From: Bacteroidales bacterium
GTDB lineage: Bacteria > Bacteroidota > Bacteroidia > Bacteroidales > UBA1402
Length of the DNA stretch: 9,157 bases
Reading direction: 5' to 3'
NCBI GenBank assembly: GCA_012511135.1
Contig: JAAZGQ010000234.1
Coordinates: 1-9,157, forward strand
In this document: positions 1 to 6,987 of the stretch, one piece after another
Layout: the number at the start of each line of letters is the position of its first letter
Position numbering within the stretch: the first letter of the stretch is position 1
Translations under genes and position numbers: made by a program
The notes under the pieces: model-generated
The model's input: only the letters and a program-made list of their open reading frames with translations
What the model was told of the DNA's origin: nothing
Database searches by the model: none

Positions 1-1064
1 GTATTGCGAAACAAAAAGGCCGATTCGTGTTTGTTGATTAATTTGTTGAGCTCCTCCTGTCCGGGAGCTTCCGTTGCTATTTGATTCAGGCAGTCTTCCA
101 AAGCTTTTTCGGCTTCTTCGAGGCTGACACCCTGAGCCGGTTTGCCCGAAAATTGTATGCTGCCCGCACCGGCCTCACCTTCACCGCCTACATAGATGTT
201 CACCTGGCTGAAAATTTGGCGCTCTTTGATGAGTTGCTGATAGAGCCTTGAAGAATGGCCTTCTGCCAGGGCATCGGTCAGGAGATCACAAACGGTATAG
301 GCCTCTTCGCTCACCGCGTGTGCCCGCCAGAGTTTATACAAAGCCGGGGCAGGAACGGGGCGTTCTACTTCCAGAAAACGAGGGCCTTCTTGTTGGGGCC
401 AGGCCGTCAATTCAGGTTTGCTTAGTTTAGAAGCTTCAATTGCTCCAAAGTATTTTTGTGTAAGCCCGACGAGATGATCAAAATCAAACTCGCCGGTAAT
501 GGCCAGTACGGCATTGTCGGGGCTGTAATATTGCCGGTAAAACGAGTGCACATCCTCCAACCCGAAAGCTTCAATATGTTCCAGAGATTTCCCTATAGTC
601 GGCCAGGAATAAGGATGGCCCTGGTAAGCCAGGGAACGCAGAAGCAGGGAGACATCTCCGTAGGGCTGATTCAGGTGACGTTGCTTGAATTCTTCCAGTA
701 CTACCTGTTTTTGAATGTCCAGACTGCGTTGGTTGATGTTGAGCGAATTCATTCGATCGCTTTCCAGGAACAAGGCCGTTTCCAGCTTGTGAGCCGGCAG
801 GGTAATGTAATAGTTGGTTACGTCAGGGCTGGTCCAGGCATTGTTTTCGCCGTAGGCTTCCTGCACCGCTTTATCAAAATTTTCCACCCGGGCAGATCCT
901 GCAAACATCAGGTGTTCAAAAAGATGAGCAAAGCCCGTATGCTCGGGATGTTCATCTTTGGAACCCACGTTGTACATGAGATTTACGGTGGTCATTTTTG
1001 TACTGCTCAAAGGGCAATACAAGAGACGCAAACCATTGCTCAGTCGGTGGGAGTGAAAACGCAT
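1..1064 (-). CDS. M16 family zinc metallopeptidase (insulinase/pitrilysin-like), C-terminus cut off by window edge
   Basis: The minus-strand reading frame from the ATG at 1064-1062 stays open to the window edge, giving 354 codons. The start fits the family: residues 8-14 (LSNGLRL) match the usual N-terminal strand. The inverted zinc motif HLFEH is at residues 47-51 (His47 and His51 ligands, Glu50 catalytic base), and the third ligand is Glu124 or Glu125 in VVLEEFKQR. FYRQYYSPDNAVLAITGEF (175-193) and EGHSSRLYQQLIKE (268-281) are the conserved end of the first domain and start of the second. Single-unit M16 peptidases usually have a little over 400 residues, so roughly the last 60 are probably missing. 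Family members cleave peptides in a closed chamber, often as dimers. No signal peptide is visible, so a cytoplasmic location is likely. It starts 2 bp after the stop of the cyclophilin gene and should be co-transcribed with it. The physiological substrate cannot be told from sequence. Confidence 0.9.
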   Translation of the reverse strand, partial: MRFHSHRLSNGLRLLYCPLSSTKMTTVNLMYNVGSKDEHPEHTGFAHLFEHLMFAGSARVENFDKAVQEAYGENNAWTSPDVTNYYITLPAHKLETALFLESDRMNSLNINQRSLDIQKQVVLEEFKQRHLNQPYGDVSLLLRSLAYQGHPYSWPTIGKSLEHIEAFGLEDVHSFYRQYYSPDNAVLAITGEFDFDHLVGLTQKYFGAIEASKLSKPELTAWPQQEGPRFLEVERPVPAPALYKLWRAHAVSEEAYTVCDLLTDALAEGHSSRLYQQLIKERQIFSQVNIYVGGEGEAGAGSIQFSGKPAQGVSLEEAEKALEDCLNQIATEAPGQEELNKLINKHESAFLFRN

Positions 1065-1066
1065 AA

Positions 1067-1891
1067 TTAGTTTTCGAGCACGCTCATATTGGTAATAATG
1101 ACGTCTGTTTTGGGCCGGTCGGCAGTGCCGGTTTCGACTGATTGTATCTTTCCGACTACATCAAGACCTTCGACCACTTCGCCAAAGACGGTGTATTCGT
1201 TGTCCAGGTGGGGAGTACCGCCCAGGCTGGTATATGCTTTGATTTGTTCCGGGCTGAGTCCCTGGGGTGGATTCGCCTGAAAATGGGCTTCCATCAGGGC
1301 TATCAGTTCGTCCTGAAGCTTTTGCAGTCCGGCCTGATCGTTGGCCTGATACAGCTGCTGAATTTTAGTTTGCTGTTTTCCGGCCAATTGCTGAAAATAG
1401 GCATTCTTAAGCTGATTTATTTTTTGTTCTTCCAGCTGGCTGATATCTGAGGCCTTGTAAACCTGCCCCCAGACAATATAAAACTGCGAACCCGAGGAAG
1501 CTTTTTGTGGATTCATCTGATCTCCGGTGCGTGCAGCCGATAAAGCTCCGCGTTTATGGAAGAGTTTGGGGTAAACAAATTCAGCGGGAATCGTATAGCC
1601 CGGGCCGCCGGAACCTAGTTGTTTACCGGCAGGCGCATTGCGCGATTCCGGATCTCCGCCCTGAATCATAAAGTCTTTGATAACACGGTGAAAGAGCAGG
1701 TTGTTGAAATAACCCTCGTTTACCAACTTGATAAAATTGTCCCGGTGTTTGGGGGTTTCGTTGTAGAGTTTGATTTTGACTTTGCCCATGGAGGTTTCCA
1801 TCAGGACATAAGTTTCTTTTACTTCGGAATGAATCATATTAATATGGCTGGTGATAAGCAATAGCGATATAAAAAAAAACAGCTTTTTCAT
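1067..1891 (-). CDS. Exported cyclophilin-type peptidyl-prolyl cis-trans isomerase with a helical insert
   Basis: This 274-residue protein should catalyse cis-trans isomerisation of Xaa-Pro bonds (EC 5.2.1.8) outside the cytoplasm. Residues 1-22 form a signal peptide (MKK, then a hydrophobic core) without a lipobox cysteine, so a soluble periplasmic protein is likely. The cyclophilin core is clear: FHRVIKDFMIQGGDP at 67-81 contains Arg69, Phe74 and Gln77, matching the catalytic Arg55, Phe60 and Gln63 of human cyclophilin A. SSGSQFYIV lies at 132-140 and LDNEYTVFGEVVEG at 229-242. The tryptophan that contacts cyclosporin in cyclophilin A is replaced by His228. Between the SQFYIV strand and the LDNEYTVFG segment sits an extra stretch of about 80 residues (142-223), rich in Gln, Leu, Lys and Glu and probably helical. 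Bacterial secreted cyclophilins without it have fewer than 200 residues. The gene is first in a minus-strand unit with the M16 peptidase. Confidence 0.95.
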   Translation of the reverse strand: MKKLFFFISLLLITSHINMIHSEVKETYVLMETSMGKVKIKLYNETPKHRDNFIKLVNEGYFNNLLFHRVIKDFMIQGGDPESRNAPAGKQLGSGGPGYTIPAEFVYPKLFHKRGALSAARTGDQMNPQKASSGSQFYIVWGQVYKASDISQLEEQKINQLKNAYFQQLAGKQQTKIQQLYQANDQAGLQKLQDELIALMEAHFQANPPQGLSPEQIKAYTSLGGTPHLDNEYTVFGEVVEGLDVVGKIQSVETGTADRPKTDVIITNMSVLEN

Positions 1892-1914
1892 GTTTATTTT
1901 TTTTTTTAGCTCCG

Positions 1915-1922
1915 CAAAGATA
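1915..1922 (-). promoter_or_regulatory. Putative Bacteroidota -7 promoter box for the cyclophilin/M16 unit
   Basis: Read on the minus strand, this is TATCTTTG, a perfect match to the Bacteroidota sigma-ABfr -7 consensus TAnnTTTG. It lies 23 bp before the cyclophilin ATG, so the leader would be only about 15-20 nt and consist mostly of A and T. I do not see a good -33 TTTG at the expected distance. The assignment rests on the consensus and position only. Confidence 0.5.
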
Positions 1923-1935
1923 CGAATATTCTGCC

Positions 1936-1943
1936 TACCTTTG
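1936..1943 (+). promoter_or_regulatory. Putative Bacteroidota -7 promoter box for the galK-xylBA operon
   Basis: TACCTTTG matches the Bacteroidota -7 consensus TAnnTTTG exactly and ends 25 bp before the ATG of the nucleotidyltransferase gene. The transcript would start near 1948-1951 with a leader of about 20 nt, too short for a riboswitch. The expected -33 TTTG is not evident. The box faces away from the minus-strand box 13 bp to its left, and an 8-bp palindrome (GAATATTC, 1924-1931) lies between them. Confidence 0.5.
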
Positions 1944-1968
1944 TGTTTCTTAACGCAAAAAAAGGATT

Positions 1969-2877
1969 ATGAGCAAACCCACCTTATTTGTATTGGCGGC
2001 AGGCATGGGCAGCCGCTACGGAGGATTAAAACAACTCGACGGGCTGGGTCCCAACGGAGAAACCATCATGGATTATTCCATTTTTGATGCTGCCAGAGCC
2101 GGATTCGGCAAAGTGGTATTTGTTATCCGTAAAAGTTTCGAAGAAGATTTTAGAACTAAAATTGTCAGTAAATATCAAGGTTTTATACCAGTGGAAATTG
2201 TTTTTCAGGATCTTGACAGTTTGCCTGCAGGCTTTAGCTGTCCGCCCGACAGACAAAAACCCTGGGGCACCAATCATGCCGTACTGATGGGCAAAGATGT
2301 CATCAAAGAAGCCTTTGCGGTCATCAACGCCGATGATTTTTACGGCAGAGAAAGCTATGTTGTGCTGGCCAGGGCTTTGAACGAAATGCAGGGGAAAAAC
2401 AATCAATATTGCATGGTTGGTTACAGGATAGGCAATACCTTGTCCGAAAGCGGATCGGTAGCCAGGGGGATTTGTCAGACTGACCAAAACGACTGCCTGA
2501 CCACCGTAGTGGAACGTACCTGGATCATTCGCGACCAAGACGGACTGGTCAAGTTCAAAGACGAAAACGAGCAATTGGTGACAGTGGAAGAGAATGCTCC
2601 CGTATCAATGAACATGTGGGGTTTTACGCCTGATTATTTCGATCATTCCGAAGCCAACTTTATTGAGTTTCTCAATGAAAACATCAACAATCCCAAGGCT
2701 GAGTTTTACATTCCCTGGGTGGTAAACAATCTGATTAATCAGGGCAAGGCTGCCTGTAAGGTCTTGGACACTCCTGCCAAATGGTTCGGGGTGACTTATG
2801 CCGAAGACCGTCCTACAGTGGTTAGCAAAATCAAAGACCTGGTCGAGGCGGGAGAATACCCTTCAAAACTTTGGTAA
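1969..2877 (+). CDS. Nucleotidyltransferase family protein (sugar-1-phosphate NTP transferase fold), substrate unknown
   Basis: The 302-residue protein has the Rossmann-like fold of sugar-phosphate nucleotidyltransferases, which join NTP and a sugar-1-phosphate to give an NDP-sugar and pyrophosphate. The nucleotide-binding signature is near the N-terminus (LAAGMGSRYGGLKQL, 9-23). PWGTNHAV (98-105) resembles the GTAxA segment, and INADDFYG (119-126) supplies the metal-binding acidic pair. Further blocks that look conserved are PVSMNMWGFTPDYF (211-224), EFYIP (245-249) and KWFGVTYAEDRP (271-282). There is no signal peptide or left-handed beta-helix domain. Similar Bacteroidales proteins are known to me only as uncharacterised nucleotidyltransferases. 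It is first in the putative operon, 68 bp before galK, which suggests (inference) that it uses galactose-1-phosphate or a related hexose-1-phosphate. An AAGGA sits very near the ATG, but the A-rich leader may matter more. The fold is fairly sure; the substrate is not. Confidence 0.8.
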   Translation: MSKPTLFVLAAGMGSRYGGLKQLDGLGPNGETIMDYSIFDAARAGFGKVVFVIRKSFEEDFRTKIVSKYQGFIPVEIVFQDLDSLPAGFSCPPDRQKPWGTNHAVLMGKDVIKEAFAVINADDFYGRESYVVLARALNEMQGKNNQYCMVGYRIGNTLSESGSVARGICQTDQNDCLTTVVERTWIIRDQDGLVKFKDENEQLVTVEENAPVSMNMWGFTPDYFDHSEANFIEFLNENINNPKAEFYIPWVVNNLINQGKAACKVLDTPAKWFGVTYAEDRPTVVSKIKDLVEAGEYPSKLW

Positions 2878-2888
2878 GTCATTAAGTG

Positions 2889-2906
2889 CATCATCATCAT
2901 CATCAT
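2889..2906 (+). repeat. (CAT)6 trinucleotide repeat in the nucleotidyltransferase-galK gap
   Basis: Six uninterrupted CAT units lie 12 bp after the nucleotidyltransferase stop codon and 40 bp before galK. They are not coding: in the extended upstream frame they read as isoleucine codons after a TAA. Short tandem repeats can change length by slippage, and here that would alter only the intergenic spacing. Confidence 0.9.
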
Positions 2907-2945
2907 AAAGAGATCAGTAACTAAAAATCAGCATTTAAAAATACA

Positions 2946-4088
2946 ATGGATTACTCAGCAATAACAACACAATTCAACAAGCGCTACGGCAGAGAATTCA
3001 GTCTCTATGCCTCTCCCGGCCGTGTAAATCTGATAGGCGAACACACCGATTACAATGGTGGATTTGTGTTTCCCGGAGCTATTGATAAGCTTATTGTAGC
3101 AGCGATCAAACCCAACGACACCGAGATAGTTCGGGTATATTCCTACGACATGAAGGAAACAGCCGAATTTGCTCTGGATGAAAAGCCTACGGCATCCTGG
3201 GCTTTGTATATCTACGGTGTGATCAGTGAAATCAGCAAACGCGGCTTGAAAGTTGGAGGTTTCGATTGTGTGTTTGGCGGAGATATTCCTATCGGTTCGG
3301 GTTTATCGACTTCGGCGGCTTTGGAATCGACTTTTGCTTTTGCACTGAATGACCTTTTTAATCTGGGCCTTGCCAGGATCGATATGGCTCTTATAGGGCA
3401 GGCTGCCGAACACAATGCAGTCGGGGTTCGTTGCGGTATCATGGATCAGTTCGCCTCTGTTTTTGGCGAGACAGATCACCTTATCCGACTTGACTGCCGT
3501 TCGCTGGAATATGAGCTGGTGCCTTTCCATCCCAAAAATTGCCGCCTGGTTTTGCTCGATACTCAGGTTAAGCACAATCTGGCTGCTTCGGAATACAATA
3601 TTCGTCGTGCAGAATGCGAAGAAGGGGTCGCCACTATACAAAAAAAACATCCTCAGGTGAAATTGCTGCGCGATGTCAGCCTGGATTTGCTGAACGATTT
3701 CAAAAAGGAACTCAAAGAGAGCACTTATCGCCGCTGTCGGTATGTGATCGAAGAAAACCAGCGTCTGCTCGATGCCTGCGAAGCGCTCAAACACGACAAT
3801 TACACAGAATTCGGGAAAAAAATGTACGGTTCGCACGAAGGCTTGAGCAAAGAATACAACGTTAGCTGCAAAGAATTGGATTTTTTGGTAAGTATAGCCA
3901 TCAAAAACGGAGCCCTGGGTGCCCGCATGATGGGCGGTGGCTTTGGCGGCTGCACTATAAATCTCCTGGAAGAAAGTCACTACGCTGCTTTTGTCGAAGA
4001 GGCCATTGCAGCCTACAAAATTGAATTCAACAAGGCCCCCAAGATTTACGAGGTAAAGATTGGCAAGGGCTCACACAAAATTGCCTAA
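2946..4088 (+). CDS. galK: Galactokinase
   Basis: This GHMP-family kinase phosphorylates alpha-D-galactose with ATP to galactose-1-phosphate (EC 2.7.1.6) in the cytoplasm. Its 380 residues are normal for bacterial GalK. All three GHMP motifs are present. The galactokinase signature GRVNLIGEHTDYNGG (25-39) contains the catalytic Arg26 and the sugar-contacting Glu32, His33 and Asp35. The ATP loop PIGSGLSTSAALE is at 115-127, with Thr122 where many GalKs have Ser. MGGGFGGC is motif 3 (329-336). The catalytic base is Asp167 in GIMDQF. The start is preceded by an A-rich leader without a Shine-Dalgarno sequence, as is usual in Bacteroidota. The stop lies 2 bp before xylB, so the two are very probably translated from one mRNA. 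That is an odd partner, because galK usually sits with galactose genes such as galT, galM or a transporter, none of which is in this window. Confidence 0.95.
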   Translation: MDYSAITTQFNKRYGREFSLYASPGRVNLIGEHTDYNGGFVFPGAIDKLIVAAIKPNDTEIVRVYSYDMKETAEFALDEKPTASWALYIYGVISEISKRGLKVGGFDCVFGGDIPIGSGLSTSAALESTFAFALNDLFNLGLARIDMALIGQAAEHNAVGVRCGIMDQFASVFGETDHLIRLDCRSLEYELVPFHPKNCRLVLLDTQVKHNLAASEYNIRRAECEEGVATIQKKHPQVKLLRDVSLDLLNDFKKELKESTYRRCRYVIEENQRLLDACEALKHDNYTEFGKKMYGSHEGLSKEYNVSCKELDFLVSIAIKNGALGARMMGGGFGGCTINLLEESHYAAFVEEAIAAYKIEFNKAPKIYEVKIGKGSHKIA

Positions 4089-4090
4089 GC

Positions 4091-5563
4091 ATGTATTTAC
4101 TGGGATATGATATAGGAAGTTCGTCGGTGAAAGCCTCTTTGCTGGATGCCCAAAGCGGAGAATGTCTTTATACGGCTTTTTCACCGGCTACCGAAATGTC
4201 AATACAGGCCCCGCAAGCAGCTTGGGCAGAACAAGATCCCGAGGATTGGTGGCAAAATCTCAAAATCGCCACCAAGCAAATACTATCGCATACCAGAGTT
4301 GAACCGGATTCGATCAAAGCCATCGGCATTTCTTATCAGATGCATGGCTTGGTTTTGGTTGACAAACAGCAAAAGGTCTTGCGTCCGGCCATCATCTGGT
4401 GCGACTCCAGAGCCGTGCCCTACGGCGAAAAGGCTTTCCGTGAGCTGGGGCAGGAGCGTTGTCTCTCGCATTTGCTCAATTCACCGGGCAATTTCACCGC
4501 GGCAAAACTGGCCTGGGTCAAAGACAAGGAGCCCGGGCTGTTTGAGAAGATCGACAAGATTTTGTTACCCGGAGATTATATTGCCCTGCGCCTGAGCGGC
4601 GAAGCTGTTACCACTGCTTCGGGCTTATCCGAAGGCATTTTCTGGGACTTCAAAAATCATCAGCCTGCAGACTTTATTCTGGATTATTGGGGCATAGACC
4701 GGGATCGGATTCCTGAGATCCTGCCATCCTTTTCGGAACAAGGACGTTTGTTGGCTTCTGCAGCCGAAGAATTAGGCTTGTCCAGGGGCACTCCCATATG
4801 TTACCGTGCCGGAGATCAACCCAACAATGCTTTGTCATTGAATGTGTTCAATCCGGGCGAAATTGCCGCCACTGCCGGCACTTCGGGTGTGGTGTATGGT
4901 TTGAATGACAGCCTGGCTTACGACCCCAAATCGAGGGTAAACAGTTTTGCTCATGTGAATCACAGTGCAGAGGCTAGTCGTATAGGTGTATTGCTTTGCA
5001 TCAACGGCACAGGAATTCTCAATGCCTGGCTTAAACGCAACAGTGCGTCTAATAACCTAAGTTACGCTCAACTGAACGAATTGGCAGCTCAGGCTCCCAT
5101 AGGCGCTGACGGCATTTCCATCCTGCCCTTTGGCAACGGCTCGGAACGTATGCTCGAAAACAAAGCTTCTTCTTGCAGTATACACGGCCTGCAATTCAAC
5201 AGGCATTCCCAGGCGCATTTACTCAGGGCAGCCCAGGAAGGCATTGTGTTTGCCTTTGCCTATGGCATGGAAATCATGCAGTCTATGGGCATCAACACCC
5301 GGCTCATCAGAGCGGGTCATGCCAATATGTTCCTTAGCCCCCTGTTTCGTGAGAGCCTGGCTACACTTAGCGGAGCCAGTATAGAGCTTTACGACACCGA
5401 CGGCTCGATAGGAGCTGCCAGGGGAGCCGGTATAGGAGCCGGTATTTATTCCGGAACGCAGGAAGCTTTTGGTAAACTCAAAAAAATTACCCGAATCAAT
5501 CCAAATCCGACTGAGCAGGCTGCTTATATGGAAGCCTACAGTCGCTGGAAGCAATATATTTAG
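4091..5563 (+). CDS. xylB: Xylulokinase (FGGY family)
   Basis: XylB phosphorylates D-xylulose to xylulose-5-phosphate (EC 2.7.1.17), the second step of the isomerase route for xylose. The protein has 490 residues, a full-length two-domain FGGY kinase. The N-terminal ATPase-fold phosphate loop is [14 protein letters not shown] (6-19), and [11 protein letters not shown] (81-91) is the typical xylulokinase segment, with IIWCDSRA (101-108) after it. The C-terminal domain has AGDQPNNA (240-247), whose Asp242 is the expected catalytic base, followed by [15 protein letters not shown] (256-270). The more usual xylulokinase form of this site is GGGDNAAG, so this is a distinct variant that I associate with Bacteroidota. 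The next gene, xylA, supplies the substrate and confirms the assignment over other FGGY kinases. The ATG is 2 bp after the galK stop. The gene ends in tandem stops, TAG then TAA. Confidence 0.93.
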   Translation: MYLLGYDIGSSSVKASLLDAQSGECLYTAFSPATEMSIQAPQAAWAEQDPEDWWQNLKIATKQILSHTRVEPDSIKAIGISYQMHGLVLVDKQQKVLRPAIIWCDSRAVPYGEKAFRELGQERCLSHLLNSPGNFTAAKLAWVKDKEPGLFEKIDKILLPGDYIALRLSGEAVTTASGLSEGIFWDFKNHQPADFILDYWGIDRDRIPEILPSFSEQGRLLASAAEELGLSRGTPICYRAGDQPNNALSLNVFNPGEIAATAGTSGVVYGLNDSLAYDPKSRVNSFAHVNHSAEASRIGVLLCINGTGILNAWLKRNSASNNLSYAQLNELAAQAPIGADGISILPFGNGSERMLENKASSCSIHGLQFNRHSQAHLLRAAQEGIVFAFAYGMEIMQSMGINTRLIRAGHANMFLSPLFRESLATLSGASIELYDTDGSIGAARGAGIGAGIYSGTQEAFGKLKKITRINPNPTEQAAYMEAYSRWKQYI

Positions 5564-5589
5564 TAATTACAATACAAAAACAAATAATT

Positions 5590-6903
5590 ATGTCAACTAA
5601 AGAATTCTTTCCCGGTATCGGGAAAATCAAGTATGAAGGACCCCAATCCAAAAATCCCCTGTCCTTTCGTTATTACGATGCCAACAAAGTAGTCATGGGC
5701 AAAACTATGGCTGAGTGGACCCGTTTTTCCATGGCTTACTGGCATACTCTCTGTGCCGAAGGCGGCGACCAGTTTGGCGGAGGCACCAAATGCTTTCCCT
5801 GGAACAAGGGTTCAATCCTGGAAAGAGCCAAGGCAAAAATGGATGCCGGATTTGAATTTATGAGCAAAACAGGCATACAGTATTATTGCTTCCACGACAT
5901 TGATTTAGTCGACGAGGCGGAAACGATAGAAGAATACGAAAGCAATCTCAAAGCCATTGTTGAATACGCCAAACAGAAGCAAACCGAAACCGGGATTAAA
6001 CTTTTGTGGGGTACAGCCAATGTGTTCAGTCACAAACGTTACATGAACGGTGCTGCCACCAATCCGGAATTTGCCTCAGTGGCCTATGCTGCTACTCAGA
6101 TTAAAAATGCCCTTGACGCCACCATTGCCCTGGGTGGTGAAAACTATGTGTTCTGGGGTGGTCGCGAAGGCTATATGAGCCTGCTCAATACCGACATGAA
6201 ACGCGAAAAAGAGCATTTGGCCATGATGCTGGCCAAAGCCCGCGATTATGCCCGTGCCAGGGGATTCAAGGGGACTTTTCTGATTGAGCCCAAACCCATG
6301 GAGCCCACCAAACACCAATACGATGCCGATACAGAAACCGTTATTGGATTTTTGAAAGCCCATGGTTTGGACAAAGATTTCAAAGTAAACGTAGAAGTGA
6401 ACCATGCTACACTGGCCGGCCATACTTTCGAGCACGAACTGCAATGTGCTGCCGACGCCGGTATGCTGGGCAGTATCGACGCCAACCGGGGTGATTATCA
6501 AAATGGCTGGGATACAGACCAGTTCCCCATGAACCTAAACGAATTGACCGAGGCCTGGTTGGTAATTTTACAAGCCGGCGGTTTAGGCAGCGGGGGCACC
6601 AATTTCGACGCCAAAACAAGAAGAAACTCCACCGATCCGGAAGATATTTTCATTGCTCACGTTGCCGGCATGGATGCTTTTGCACGTGCTTTGCTGGCTG
6701 CTGCCGACATCCTGGAAAAATCGCCTTACAAAAAAATGCGTAAAGAACGCTATTCTTCCTTTGATCAGGGCGAAGGCAAGGCTTTCGAAGAAGGACGCCT
6801 GGGATTGGAAGATCTTCGTACTTTTGCCCTTAAAAATGGTGAACCCCGCCAGGTAAGCGGCAAACAGGAATTGTACGAGGCGATAGTGAATATGTACATT
6901 TGA
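5590..6903 (+). CDS. xylA: Xylose isomerase, class II
   Basis: XylA interconverts D-xylose and D-xylulose (EC 5.3.1.5) with two divalent metals in a TIM barrel, acting in the cytoplasm as a tetramer. The 437-residue length is typical of class II enzymes, which carry an extra N-terminal segment. Active-site residues are all present: His102 and Asp105 in [12 protein letters not shown], Glu233 and Lys235 in [15 protein letters not shown], and Glu269 and His272 in [16 protein letters not shown]. The metal-site acids are Asp297 in SIDANRG, Asp308 and Asp310 in GWDTDQFP, and Asp340 in [30 protein letters not shown] (186-206) is also strongly conserved. It lies 26 bp after xylB with an A-rich leader and no visible promoter, so it is probably the last gene of the operon, just before a strong terminator. 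This is the most certain assignment in the window. Confidence 0.97.
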   Translation: MSTKEFFPGIGKIKYEGPQSKNPLSFRYYDANKVVMGKTMAEWTRFSMAYWHTLCAEGGDQFGGGTKCFPWNKGSILERAKAKMDAGFEFMSKTGIQYYCFHDIDLVDEAETIEEYESNLKAIVEYAKQKQTETGIKLLWGTANVFSHKRYMNGAATNPEFASVAYAATQIKNALDATIALGGENYVFWGGREGYMSLLNTDMKREKEHLAMMLAKARDYARARGFKGTFLIEPKPMEPTKHQYDADTETVIGFLKAHGLDKDFKVNVEVNHATLAGHTFEHELQCAADAGMLGSIDANRGDYQNGWDTDQFPMNLNELTEAWLVILQAGGLGSGGTNFDAKTRRNSTDPEDIFIAHVAGMDAFARALLAAADILEKSPYKKMRKERYSSFDQGEGKAFEEGRLGLEDLRTFALKNGEPRQVSGKQELYEAIVNMYI

Positions 6904-6923
6904 TTCTCTTTAGAGATTGCTAT

Positions 6924-6966
6924 AAAAAAAGAAGAGGATGTCGTTTAGGTATCCTCTTCTTTTTTT
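6924..6966. terminator. Bidirectional intrinsic terminator between xylA and the GH29 gene
   Basis: Two perfectly complementary 16-nt arms (6924-6939 and 6951-6966) flank an 11-nt loop. The inner part of the stem is GAAGAGGAT paired with ATCCTCTTC. The outer seven pairs are an A-tract on the left and a T-tract on the right, so a U-tract follows the hairpin on either strand. It begins 20 bp after the xylA stop and ends 21 bp before the stop of the convergent GH29 gene, so it can end transcription from both sides. Confidence 0.93.
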
Positions 6967-6987
6967 GACCCTGAGCCTTAGTCAATC

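Noticed and set aside
456..1070. Long plus-strand open frame (204 codons) opposite the M16 gene
   Set aside because: It is antisense to a clear M16 peptidase with zinc motif and conserved blocks; its translation has no recognisable domain and arises from codon bias of the real gene.
1948..1968. Riboswitch or attenuator before the operon
   Set aside because: The leader predicted from the -7 box is only about 20 nt, too short for a structured sensor.
2026..2574. Minus-strand open frame of 182 codons opposite the nucleotidyltransferase gene
   Set aside because: It overlaps a conserved plus-strand enzyme completely and shows no domain of its own.
2889..2906. (CAT)6 as a hexahistidine-coding or vector-derived sequence
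   Set aside because: It lies after the stop codon, reads as isoleucine codons in the upstream frame, and native intergenic sequence surrounds it; nothing else suggests vector DNA.
3303..3980. Minus-strand open frame of 225 codons opposite galK
   Set aside because: All galactokinase motifs are on the plus strand; the antisense translation is Phe/Gln-rich and looks like a shadow.
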